From: Onthophagus taurus
Lineage: Eukaryota > Arthropoda > Insecta > Coleoptera > Scarabaeidae
Assembly: GCF_036711975.1 (NCBI RefSeq)
Contig: NC_091966.1
Location: 15,693,501 to 15,757,500 of the forward strand
Direction of reading: 5' to 3'
DNA: 64,000 nt
Numbering within the stretch: position 1 is the stretch's first letter; each line of letters begins with the position of its first letter. This document shows positions 44,956-56,770 of the stretch, one piece after another. The notes under the pieces are model-generated. The model was not told where the DNA came from. It saw nothing but the letters and a program-made list of their open reading frames with translations, and searched no databases. The position numbers were made by a program, and so were the translations under genes.

Positions 44956-46065
44956 GAACAAATCGAGATATCGTGATGAAATATGAACCATTTTAAAGTA
45001 AATTTAATCTAGAATTAGCATCCCAAGTTTGATTTTATAATTCTAATAAATCTTAACGCCACGATTTTTTGAATCCTTCCATGTATAATACCAATAAAGT
45101 TAAAAGTTATATTCTTAAAATTGAAAAATTGTGTCTCAAGAACTATTCGAGATATCAGGATAAAATAAAAAGCATTTTAAAGCAAATTTAACCTGGAATT
45201 GGCATAGCAAGTATTATTTTGTAATACCTACAATTCTTGGTGTCACGACTTTTTAACTCATCTATGCACAATACTAATTTAACGATGAAACTGTCAAATT
45301 AAATAACTTGTATCTCAAGAACTAATCGAGATATCGGGATGAAATAAGAAGCATTTCAAAGCAAATGTAATCTAGAATTAGCATACCAAGCTTCATTTTT
45401 TAATTCTGATAAATATTAACGCCATGATTTTTTGAATCCTTCCATGTATAATACCAATAAGATTAAAAGTTATATTCTCAAAATTAAAAAAACAGTATCT
45501 CAAGAACTAATCGAGATATCGGGATGAAATAAAAAGCATTTTAAAGCAAATTTAACCTGGAATTGGCATAGCAAGTATTATTTTTTAATTCCCATAATTC
45601 TTGGTGTCACGATTTTTTAACTCATCTATGCACAATACTAATTTAACGATGAAACTGTCAAATTAAATAATTTGTATCTAATCGAGATAACTAATCGAGA
45701 TATCGTGATGAAATAAGAAGCATTTTAAAGCAAATGTAATCTAGAATTAGCATGCCAAGCTTCATTTATTAATTCTGATAAATATTAACGCCATGATTTT
45801 TTGAATCCTTCCATGTATAATACCAATAAGTTTAAAAGTTATATTCTCAAAATTAAAAAAAAGTTTATCTCAAGAACTAACCGACATATCGGGATGAAAA
45901 GCATTTTAAATCAAATTTAATCTGAATTTAGAAATTTTATCTAGAATCAGCATGCCAAGCTTCCTCCAAGCTCCTCTCATGTATAACACCAATAAGATTG
46001 AAAGTTATATTCTAAAAAATTGTGTCTCGAGACCTATTCGAGATATCGGTATGAAATAAAAAGCA
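44956..46065. repeat. Satellite B, about 182-bp units alternating in two types
   Basis: CGAGATATC-type anchors lie near 44964, 45148, 45327, 45512, 45696, 45882 and 46038, about 180-186 bp apart. Units alternate: type A has GATTTTTTGAATCCTTCC and TAGAATTAGCAT, type B has TTTTTTAACTCATCTATGC and CTGGAATTGGCATAGC. This gives a higher-order dimer of about 365 bp. Unrelated to satellite A. Confidence 0.88.
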
Positions 46066-46069
46066 GTTT

Positions 46070-46147
46070 GTTAGTTATTATTCAGCGTTAGATTGTTGTA
46101 TATTTTTCATTGAACTAAAACTAGAACTAACACTAGATCTAGAACTA
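46070..46147. repeat. Flanking repeat of the satellite complex (right copy)
   Basis: TTATTCAGCGTTAGATTGTT and ACTAAAACTAGAACTAACAC repeat the left copy at 40960-41030 in direct orientation. The sequence then ends AGATCTAGAACTA at the insertion point of the pogo-type element. Confidence 0.8.
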
Positions 46148-46737
46148 GGGTAAACGCACCAGTGTTTGACCTGTTAAGGAGTTTTTAATGCCGGTGTTTG
46201 ACCGAGTCATATTATTTTTCTTGTAGATCTCTGTGCCTTTAAATAAAATGATCAAAATATGATCAAATACACATCTGATTCATTTAAAGTTACTTACCCT
46301 ACATATAAAATATAACATCATGATATAATATTTTTTTTAAATTAAAAAGGAAAACAGTATTTCGCTTTGATTACATTATTTGACCAATAAGATCCAGTCT
46401 TTGACCTTAAAACCGTAAATGTTTGACCGATTCTTAATATAATATTCAGTTTCATTATTTTTCCATACTATTTTGTTCACAAAAAAATGTTTTTATTTTT
46501 TGACTCTTTATTTAAAATAAAATGCAAAAATATAATACAGAAGCGATATAGTGATTTATTTTGTTTACAAAACAACAAAATAAAATAACTTAAACAAATC
46601 TTTGGCTAAAATTGCAAAAAAAAAAAAAATAACAAGAACTCTACTAAAGAAAGTCTGCACACAAAATAACAAAAAAATTAAAAAAATCACCTTAATTAAT
46701 TAGCTAGAAAATATGTTTACTTAATATTACAAATTTC

Positions 46738-49420
46738 TAAATTCCCCGTTTGTTAATTGGTTTTGGTTTTTGAATTTTTTTAATAAAATTTTTGTTCAAG
46801 TCATACCACAGAACAGCATCACGCTCTGGCCGTTTCTAGTTTATTTCGCTGGGTGTCAAAGCCGTAATTTTTATTTCTCTTTGATTTTTTTCTAAAACTT
46901 CGCCAGGGAACTCAGAACCGTTATAGTCCACAATGCAGTAGTCTCCTACTTCCACAACACAATTTGACTTCAATTCTTCTTTTGATGTCTTTGTAGTTTC
47001 AGGCTTTGAGTTCATTTTTTTTATTCTGTTTTGTTTTCTTTCTTCTTTTACCTTTTCTTGTAGCTCCTTTGCCTCTTCCTTTCTTAAGTGATAATGTTGC
47101 CATTCCAGGGATGATGCAACTGTAGGAATTGTTTTCTTTAAGCTTTCGTTTAACAGATTTACTATTAGCTTTATCAGGCCAAAACAATGCTTTTTTAAAA
47201 GGTGTAGGAATGGTTTCTTTTGTTTCATCTATTATTTTTTTCCTGCTACATCTTCTTGCCTATGTTCCTTCGAGTTTGGTAGAATACTTTCTTGAAACGG
47301 TTTTAGAGGGTCAATGTAACCCTTTTCCAAATTTGAAACATCTATTATTTGGGTTTGGTCAACCGACTTTAATGGGGTTTTTTCTTGATATCAGATTTTT
47401 CTAATAAATCAATGTTCAAATTTTGTATAGAATCGTTAAAATTGTCTAGTTCTTCATTAATATATTTATCAACACCTGATGACAATGCCGATTTATTAAT
47501 TAAATCTGTACGTGTTTGAAAAGTAGTGTTCTCATAAGAGTCAGACTTATCTTCTTGGTGCACTATTACCCTTACGATTTCTTCATCATTGTGGTTTTCT
47601 TCTGCGAAGTCTTGACATTTTAATTTTAAACCTTTCTAAAGATAAAATAAACTTGTTTCTTCTGTGCATCCTTCCCAAACATCTCCACTTATCTGAAAAC
47701 TCCTCAGCTTCTCTGGTCGCATCTTCTTCTTCATATATTGTATAAGATCAAAGGCTTTGTTTTGTAGTGGACTATTTTCGATAGAAATACTATTGATGTC
47801 TTCTTTAAAATATTTTTTAAAATTAATGTGCTTCTCGTCAAAAGGACACAATCCACATGCGCTGAAAATATTTAAAAGGGTTGTTTCTTTATTATTAACA
47901 CTGTCAAGAGCATCTTTTAAAACAGGAGCAAAATGTTCTTGGCTTAACTTTTCACCCAAATGTTGTGTTTTCCATTTGTGGACTGCTTGTTTCCATTTCA
48001 ATGTTAATGAACGAAAAAAAACAACATCTATATTTGACTTAACTACCCATTTAAAAAAGATATTTATAATATTCTCAAAACAAGATGACCCTGTCATCCA
48101 AACACTATGCGTTCTGCCTATTCTTCAATCTTCGGGCACTTTATCAACAATCTTTTTTGGCAATCGTATATAGGCATAGACTACCATAGGATGCGCAATA
48201 TCTCCTGCAGCATTGCATGTAACCAATGCTGTAAGACATTTTTTTCATCGTTTCACAAAATTATATATATTTCGTTCTTCTTTTTTGCAAGAATTTTGTC
48301 CTCTTTCGGGATCAAAAAAAAGCGCTCTCATCACAGTTAAAAACTCTCTTAGAATCATTCAATATACAGGGTGTCAGATAAAAAACGCCCCAAGCTGTAA
48401 CTCTGTCATTTACATTCCGATTTTCATGAGCGAGGTATCAAATGAAATGGTTTGATGAATACTACGATTCATGCTACAAATAATTTTTTTCCAACGCCAT
48501 TTTCAATTTCAAGTGATTATTAACTTTTGTTTTTCAAATTGCTGCGTATATTTTTCTTCGCGTCATTGGATAGAGTTTGTTTTTCTGAATCCATTGATGT
48601 ACTCACACAAGAGTGCCGCAAGCTGTAACTCTGTCATGTACATTCTGATTTTCATGAGCGAGGTATCAAACGAAAAGTTTCATCATGCTACAAATAAACT
48701 TTTTCCATATCCTATCCTACCATATTTTCTTATCCTATGACGTGAAGAAAACTATATGGAGCAATTTGAAAAACAAAAGCTAATATAATTGCTTAGAACT
48801 GAAAATGGCATTGGAAAAAATTTATTTGTAGCATGAATCATAGCATTCATCAAACCATTTCGTAATACCGTTTCGAATGTAAATGACAGAGTTACAGCTT
48901 GGGGCGTTTTTTATCTGACACCCTCTATGCAGTAAATTGTTAGTGACCAAATAAGATTCAACTTCTTCAAACCAATGCTTTAACGAGGATTCTGTGACAC
49001 GAGCTCTGAATGCAGTAAGATTTTTAGATAATCGAATAGATACTTCAGGATGTTGTGATAAAAATCCCTTAAACCAAGTGTTTCCTGGCCTTTCGTCCTT
49101 GAAATTATAAAAATATCCCGTTTTAACACTTTTGCCAGAAGTTGAACACTATCCAATAACTGGGTTTTTGTAACAGGAAAACCCCTATCTGCTGAATGAA
49201 ACAACCATCCAACTAGCAGTTTTTCTTCATCAGAATTTAAAAATGCTGGTGGGCCCATTTTCCTTTGCATTGGTGTTTTTCCTTTTTCTTTATAAATAAG
49301 AGTTGACTTTGGAACATTAAACATCTTGGCTGCTTTTTCATAAGATAACCCCCTACTTCTTGCATCGAGAGCCTTTTGAAGATCTTCTTCACTATATTTA
49401 AACTTGGGCTTCGTTGTCAT
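46738..49420 (-). pseudogene. Pogo/CENP-B-type transposase, broken
   Basis: The minus strand from 49420 begins with a psq-type helix-turn-helix (KFKYSEEDLQKAL, LSYEKAAKMFNVPKSTLIY). The CENP-B DNA-binding domain follows (AFLNSDEEKLLVGW, then GNTWFKGFL after a frameshift near 49110). Next come DDE_1 fragments (KKCLTALVTCNAAGDIAHP, RIGRTHS.W) interrupted by the MITE at 48367. A deletion precedes WKQAVHKWKTQHLG and the LNIFSACGLCPFD region. The basic C-terminal tail (IPTVASSLEWQHYH) ends in an unusual domain (VGDYCIVDYNGSEFPGEVLE, ERDAVLWYDLNKNF) near 46760. The catalytic segment is largely lost. Confidence 0.88.
48367..48926. repeat. MITE inserted in the pogo transposase
   Basis: Terminal repeats AGGGTGTCAGATAAAAAACG and complement, about 75 bp, continue through CCCAAGCTGTAACTCTGTCA. 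TA-rich flanks. The left repeat is partly duplicated inside (GCCGCAAGCTGTAACTCTGTC at 48616). No coding capacity. Confidence 0.85.
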
Positions 49421-49964
49421 ATTGGTACTGAAAAAAAGTTAATCTGATTCATATTTGCTAAATTTTCCATTTGTTGATAATTGACCACTATAAGAGTCAG
49501 TGTTTGACCAACCTTTTATCCTTTTAATTGTACAGATTGCTTCAGTGTGTTCAATTATTTTTATTGTTATAAAAAAGGTTAAAAAAATAGAAAAGAATGA
49601 AACATTTACACTTATATTTATATTAGGCTTAAATGTTTATAAAATTTAAAATCGGTTAAAAAACTCAGTGTTTGTGTCCTATAAATGACCAATATATAAT
49701 ATGTTTTATATATGTTTTATTTATATTTATAAATTGTCCGCATATTTAAACTGATTGTATGTGATATGATTGTATATATGCCCTGTTGTAATTATCAAAA
49801 CTTCCAGTACCCCTCGTTAAAAAAAATGTTCTTTTAGCATCAACCAAAAAATAAATATTATATTACTTCTTTTTAATACAAAAACAAAATAATAATAATA
49901 AAATAAAATGGATAATAATAAAGTATAATAAATAAATGTAATAATAATAACATTAACGAAAGCA

Positions 49965-51717
49965 TCAGTGGGATGGATGAATTTGTTTATGTTGCGATGA
50001 TGCCAAATGATTATAATCAGGTTCCCTATTCGTTAATTTTAATCGAAGATGCGGCTCCACATCCAAAATCCTGTTTCTTTTTTTCGACTTAATATCGACT
50101 AATGCTGAAAACGCAACTTCATATAGATATAATGTTGGAAATGGCAAAACATGTTTTAACACTTTTTCTGTTAAATTCTGATATAGTTGTTGCATTTGCA
50201 GCCAAAAAAATGCTAAAGAACACTCTTTATGTTTATTTTTCCAAAATCCGTCTGCAGATAACTCCAAGAGCTGTTCTTGTTCCACATTAGATAAATTATC
50301 TGGCGTGGCAAATGAATCAATATTAAACGGATGACTTATCCATTCGAGGTTTGTCGTTAAATCCGGAAAATAATTTTTCAGGCCCTCTTGTAATCCGTCC
50401 AAATGCTCTGTTAAACATTTCAGAACATCCGTATCAATTTTATCAAATGATTTTATCACAAACTCATGAAGAGAGGGAGACGAGTCTAGCTCTCCATTAT
50501 TAACTCTAGTTTTCCATAACTTTAATTTTTCAATTGTAGCGTTTACTTCATCCTGGACATGAAACAATGAAATATCTTTACCTTGTAATGATAAATTGAG
50601 TCCATTTAAAATAGAGAATATTTCTGCTAAGTATGCCAATTTGGATAGCCACGTTGAGTCATGTAGACATTTTTTCAGTTCAAATTTATCATTAAGAAAA
50701 ACTTGAAGTTCTTGTCTCAGTTCAAATAATCGACTTAAAATTTTTCCCCGAGATAGCCAAGTTACATCAGTATGAAAAAGTAGTTGGGTATGGCTGCTTC
50801 CCATTTCTTCGCACATTTGCGCAAAAAGTCTTGCGTTTAAAGGTCGACCTTTAATATAATTAACGATTTTCACGCTTTCATCAAGAACTTTTTGCAGATC
50901 AGCAGGCATCTTACGTGTCGCCAAAGCCTCTCTGTGAATGCAACAATGTATGGACTTGACATTTGGTGCAACCTTCTGAATTTTTGCAATGAGTCCTTTA
51001 TTAATGCCGACCATACTTTTTGCACCATCTGTACTTATTCCTACATATTTAGTCCAACTAATTTTGTTATCTTGCATAAATTTATTCATAACGTTGAGGA
51101 TATCTTCTCCTGTTGTATGACCTAATAAAGGCTGGCAAAATAAAAAGTCGTCGTGAATTTCTTGGTTCTTTTCGTATCTAACAAATGCCATAATATTTGC
51201 AAAATTTGTGATATCAGTGGACTCATCGACTTGTAATGCATAATAACGACTTTAAGAAATATCAGACAATAACATCTGTTTCACATTATTGGCCATATCA
51301 ATTATTCGTCGATGAACTGTATTATTTGACAAGGGTACACGATCAAGAGTTTGTTTTGCTTTATCACCTATCATTAAGTAATGATAGGTGATAAAGCAAA
51401 ATTGCCATTATTTTGGCAGCCGGCTTGATTAGAGTTTCGCCAATCGTCTCCGCTGCACCACATTTCGCAATTAAAAGCGAGACGCGATACGAAGTTTCTA
51501 GGATTTTTTGATTGTCACCTGTTGTTAAAACTCTCATTACTTTTTGAGATTGATTTAAATCTTTGAGTTTATGTTCAAAAAATTCGATTGGTTTATCTTT
51601 GTAATCAAAGTGCTTTGTGTCAAAATGTCTCTTTAAGTTCGATGGTTTCATACTTTCATTGGTAAGGTTTTCAAAACAAATTACGCAAAGTGGAATGGGT
51701 TCCTTTTCATCACCACT
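49965..51717 (-). pseudogene. hAT transposase (ZBED5/SCAND3-like), nearly complete
   Basis: Minus strand from about 51717: a BED-type zinc finger (PLCVICFENL, then LKRHFDTKH). Next come VSLLIAKCGAAETIGETLI, a frameshift at about 51370-51395 where a small inverted duplication lies, DKAKQTLDRVPLSNNTVHRR, a stop near 51252, YYALQVDESTDITNF (catalytic Asp region) and YVGISTDGAKSMVG. An uninterrupted 408-codon stretch to 49965 includes VTWLSRGKILSRLFELR and the hAT dimerisation region YLYEVAFSALVDIKSKKRNR. Only two or three lesions, so a fairly recent copy. The 5' terminus CAGTGTTTCCCAAACTG is seen at 51800 on the minus strand. The 3' terminus is probably near 49670. Confidence 0.9.
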
Positions 51718-51800
51718 CTACGAGAAGCTAAATTTAAGCTGCCCCATCAAACTGTTCCTGTACCCCTGGTGGTACGCGTACCACAGTTTGGGAAACACTG
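51718..51800 (-). mobile_element. hAT element 5' terminal region
   Basis: Minus strand starts CAGTGTTTCCCAAACTGTGG, then TACGCGTACCACCAGGGGTA. This is a classic hAT end for ZBED5-like elements. The left terminus could not be fixed, so the 8-bp duplication is unverified. Confidence 0.75.
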
Positions 51801-52374
51801 TTTTAAAGTATAAAAGTTTTGGTCAAATACTAAACAACTTAAACGGGAAGATATAAGTTTTAAAAACAGATATTACACATTTTTCCATTTTATTAATCAA
51901 ATATAAATCCATGTGAGATTATAAAACAACCAATTCGTCTAGTATTTGACCGTATTAATTTTGAATTAAATTTAGAACTACCAGTCATTGACCGGCTTTA
52001 TTTCAACAAATAATTAATTAAAGCGGTATTTTTTTAATATAACCAATAGAAAACATTATTAGATCACTGGCAAACAAAAAAAACATTATACATGCAAAAA
52101 CGGCTGAATAGTACGACCTTGTTTGGGAAAATTTCTAAACATAAAAATTACGCTTTTTACTACGGTGCGAATAGGCCTGCAGTTATCGCGAAACTAAACA
52201 ACAAAAACTGAAGAACGGTATGGATGTGAACTTTTTGCGTACAAGGAGAGGAGACTGGTGGCTATTTATGGATATATTTATATTTTTTTAGATATTCCTT
52301 GAATCCTTATTTTTTACATTTTTTTACAAAAACGGTCAAACACTGACTGACGGTTAATTACTGGTGTTTTATCC

Positions 52375-53060
52375 TAGAATCATTCAGGTTTAGCCGTCTT
52401 AAGAGACGTACGGCTAAACCCGAATGTTTCTAGTTCTAGGTCTAGTGTTAATTTTGCATTAGCACTGTCACTAAAGCTAACACTAGATCTAGAACTAGAA
52501 ACATTCGGGTTTATCCGTACGTCTGTTAAGATGTCTAAACCCGAATGATTCTAGTTTTAGGTCTAGTTTTGGGTCTAGTGTTAGCTCTAGTTTTGCATTA
52601 GCGTTTGAGGTTTAGTGCAAAACTAGAGCTAATACTAGACCTAGAACTAGAAACATTCGAGTTTAGCCACACGTCTCTTAAGACGGCTAAACCCGAATGT
52701 TTCTAGTTCTAGGTCTAGTGTTAATTTTGCATTAGCACTGTCACTAAAGCTAACACTAGATCTAGAAGTAGAATCATTCGGGTTTAGCCGTCTTAAGAGA
52801 CGTGTGGCTATACTCGAATGTTTCTAGTTCTAGGTCTAGTATTAGCTCTAGTTTTGCACTAAACCTCAAACGCTAATGCAAAACTAGAGCTAACACTAGA
52901 CCCAAAACTAGACCTAAAACTAGAATCATTCGGGTTTAGACATCTTAACAGACGTACGGATAAACCCGAATGTTTCTAGTTCTCGGTCTAGTTAGACTTA
53001 CTTAGTTAGGTTGTTGTATATTTTTCATTGAACGGAAATTAGAACTAATTGCTAGATTAG
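52375..53060. repeat. Complex palindrome of TCTAG-rich foldback units
   Basis: About 52483-52995 is a roughly 510-bp palindrome centred near 52738, itself built of smaller inverted units: GGTTTAGCCGTCTTAAGAGA, ACCCGAATGTTTCTAGTTCT and degenerate TCTAGKTYTAG tracts. An extra unit at 52375-52483 continues the sequence interrupted at 46147. It ends at a third copy of the TTGTTGTATATTTTTCATTG flank near 53015. Confidence 0.88.
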
Positions 53061-56000
53061 CCGTGCGTCTCTAGAGTCTTTAAAGTGCAAATTTTCATAT
53101 AACGGACACTTCTTTCCCCGTATTAGTCCATTTTATCGAGGTTATATACAGTAAACATATAATGTGATTAATTAATTCAATGAAATGGAATCCGTCAATT
53201 TAAATAATCACCATGAATTCGAATTGGACTATGTGCCAAAAACAATTTTACAACTAGTTTACAGTAATTCGATTTTGATAGTGAAGTTTTCTAAAAGATA
53301 AAAGCTCTCCTTGTATACGCGGCCCCAATATTAATTAATTTTCGAGCTTGAATTACGTTATACCCGGGAGGAATTCCTGCCGCGTCCGTTATTCATGTCG
53401 GTTAATTGAAAAATACGAAATTTCCAGATCATTTTCCAGCATGGCCAAAACAACGCTGTGCTATAATTGCTCAGGTAATGGAGCGCAAACTTTAATTTTT
53501 GTTAACAAAAAGTCAATCTATGTATGGTTTTATTACAATGCGTGGTAATAATCTGTTCTAATTTATCTCTAAAAGTAGAACAACAAAGTTTATTTTCTTT
53601 TTTTAATTTTGTTTAAAGATGATTGAAGCAGCTGCAAGTATATGAAATTGTTGTCAATAACATAAATCAACGAAGTTGAACGACTCGAAATTTATGAAAT
53701 AAAAACAACGCGATTATCTTACGAACAGGATTAGCCGTTAATTAGTGTTCGCGTAGTAAAGTAAACACGATCCATAATAGTGATCTTAATAGTTTTATTA
53801 TGCGGGATATTTTTTTTTTTCAAAAATATAAATAGATGCGATTGAAGTCGAGTTCCAGTTTCTCCTATCAGTGATGGAACAAGTTGGACAGCGTTTAATA
53901 AACATAAAAAGGTCACTTTAAAGTGGGTGAGATGGTGTAAGCTGGTGATAAATTAGGTATGATTTAATCAAGACGATGGGAGGTTAAATAGATTTCGTCG
54001 ATCGAGTTCTAAATTTGTAAACTATTTTAACTGAAAACACACTTTCAGATTTAATTATAGTTAGAACTTAATTCGTAATTATCTTTGAAAGTTTTTCTTT
54101 GTTTGAGGTTATTTATAGGTTTGAAATCAATATTATGACTGTAATAAAACCAAAGGAAACAGTTCGTTAAATAACGCCTTTGAACGTTTAACACGTTTTC
54201 TCGTTAAGGACTGTTACGTGTATTTAGTTCAGCTAATTTGAAGCACAAAGTAGGTTTACTAGAACGATAACTAGGGAAAGTATAGTACGCATTCCTGTTT
54301 AAGTGCGCAATTTACTTGAAGGATTAATGTTTTTGAAAAAATATGAATTTTTTACCACATTTTTGTTGACTGACACAACAAAAGCTATTGTTATTAATAA
54401 TACAAAAAAATAACTTTCATGTTTTCAATTTGCCCGGACTTTGCATTTACCGGCTATTTGTTTCGTTTTCGTGTATGCACACGAACAAATTTTATTTTAA
54501 ATAGATGTATATTATTCACGTTTTACATTGGAGAGCTAGTAAAATAAATGGAAGCGCTGTTAAAAATCCATTAAATGTTTCGATGCCGTTTTAGATTGTT
54601 TATGGCGAATCATGGTGCCGGTGTTGCATTTATTGCTACTTCCTGTTTAAATAGCAGTAAAAACCGTTTGAACTTTAATTAACTTGGAATATCTATGGGT
54701 TTATTATCCGTCTGTATTATTTTGAGCGACCGCTTTTTTATGGTATTCGAAATTTTAGCTATTAATATTCGATAATATTTTAAAAATGTAAATCAAAGTC
54801 CAAACGTGTATTTTTAAAGTTTCATGGGATAATAGGGTATTAAACTCCGCTTTGTCAGGCAACAAAAATTTTATATTTAACAATTTTATAGAATAACGTT
54901 ATATTTAGATTTTTATAGAAGTAACATTTTTTAAAAATTATCACTTTATGAAAATTTATACAAAGGTAAATAAATTTACGTATGTAAAGGTTTTGAAATT
55001 TGATTTTCCTTTGTATGGTTTCCCTATGTTTTGAAGTTCTAGTATTATGATAAAATTTATTCTTCTCTCTGTAATAATAATAATAATTTTGATTGTAATT
55101 GCCCAATTTTTTTATTTTGGTATGTTTGTAATGAATTTCTCATTTTTAAAACAATTTCTTGAACATATTTGAGCATCCTGGTGAAATAACGTAAAATTTT
55201 CCTAGTGCAATGAATTTGCCCTAATGAAATAGACTGATGTTACCCAACTTTTCGTGCAATCTATTATTATAGTATTGCTAAATCCGGCTGAATAATCCCG
55301 ACAGTTTGCATTATCGCTCGGTATGCTACACATAATAGTGGCAATATTTATTAATGTTAATCGGTGTTTGATATATTAAATTACTAATCTTTGCCTAACC
55401 GCTGTTGATCAGATAATTTTGTAAAGTTTCTGCAATCCAAGTAAGTTTCAACTCGTATTTTTGGTAAAAGATTATTCTTCATCGTTACATTTCGTTCTAT
55501 ACTCTTGTTTTCTAAAAAAATTGAAATCAAATGACTTAATAAAAATCAGTAACTATTACTAGATACATTTTTCTTATGAATATAAAACAAATTTTTTTAA
55601 ATTAATTTCAAAAATCCATGAAATAGTTTTATTGTGCATTCTCTTTTACTTCAACAGTAAAATTATAAATATTATTCTTATGTGTCATTTAGAGAATCGT
55701 TAGATTTTCTCGAAACACCACCTGGTAATATTTATTACCTTGTGCCACAATAAATAAATCTTGTTTAAGACACTATGTGCCATCAAGCCATGTTTAGTAT
55801 CCGTATTTTCATCGATAGGCAGAAAACATCTGCACCATATAGGCTCCTTTGGACACTTGTTGTTTGCCGACAACCTGCTACATTACCAGAATACGGACTT
55901 TTCAATATTAAATCCTTCAGAGTGAAACATTCAAGCAGGATATATTTTACAGTTTTAATCGAAATCACAATATTTACTTAAGAGTGTCTGCATTATTTCA

Positions 56001-56169
56001 ATGCCTGAAAAGTTCCATGAACAACTAACAGCCAGCGAACGTAATTTATGAAATCTTAAAGCGTTTGATGGTTGATTCGCTTGATACGATTAATTTGCTT
56101 AGGTATTGATGGAATAACCAACGTATTTAAGCTACGAAACTAATAATTAACGAATTATACTAGTCCAGA
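53061..56169. other. Unassigned AT-rich DNA
   Basis: No coding exon or repeat family recognised apart from short (ATA)n at about 55073. Possibly intronic or regulatory DNA of a gene outside the window. Confidence 0.3.
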
Positions 56170-56770
56170 TTCCGATGTAATAATAATAATAATAATAATG
56201 CCTTTATTAACCCTTACAATTAGTGTACAAGTATAAAAAAAACAAAATACAAAAACGTAATAATAATAAGAAATAAGTATAATGTTACAAAAACAAAATT
56301 ACAACAAAATTGCAAAGGCTAACAGGTGGCTGGGTCAGACAACACCACAAAGTAGTGAGGTCTGCTCTTCCCCCAGTCCCCATGAACACAACATATTGCT
56401 TCTAAGTAAGTAAGTAGTGAAAATGAATACAGCGCACAAGACAAAAAATACAAAAAACAAAAATTGAATGCATGAATAAAGCAAATAACAAATAAAAATT
56501 AAAATTTTACTCTAGAAAACCTAAATTGATTCCATCTGCCGCTCACAGAGATATCGCTTGTATTTATATTTAAAACTCGACAGGTTCAATATTTTTAATG
56601 AACGAGGAAGGGTATTCCAAAAATTTGTCACACAATAAGTGAAAGAATTCCGAAATGAAGCCGACGCGTGACGAGGAACTGTAAGTGCATCTTTTCGACG
56701 AATATTGATATTGTGGATGTCAGTACGATACGATATCTTCGATGTGGTTGACTATTTTTCATGGCAAAGG
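56170..56770 (-). pseudogene. Jockey/I-like LINE 3' end with TAA tail
   Basis: The minus strand encodes the C-terminus of ORF2: TVPRHASASFRNSFTYCVTN, FWNTLPRSLKILNLSSFKYK, YKRYL. A short 3' UTR follows, ending in a (TTA)n tail at about 56177-56198, which identifies the 3' terminus. 5' truncated. Confidence 0.82.

Larger units (their letters stand above)
46148..52374 (-). mobile_element. Pogo/Tigger-type transposon, 6.2 kb with nested insertions
   Basis: The left end GGGTAAACGCACCAGT and the right end, complement of GGATAAAACACCAGT, are flanked by TA at 46146-46147 and 52375-52376. GTGTTTGACC-like subterminal motifs recur at both sides (46160, 46190, 49500, 51935, 52335). It carries a broken CENP-B-type transposase, a MITE and a hAT element. 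Removing it restores a sequence present elsewhere in the palindrome at about 52765. Confidence 0.85.

Noticed and set aside
41035-46065. CRISPR-like array
   Set aside because: Units are contiguous satellites without spacers, in a eukaryotic genome.
53061-56169. Exons of a large developmental gene
   Set aside because: I looked for splice-bounded coding segments on both strands and found none with recognisable content.
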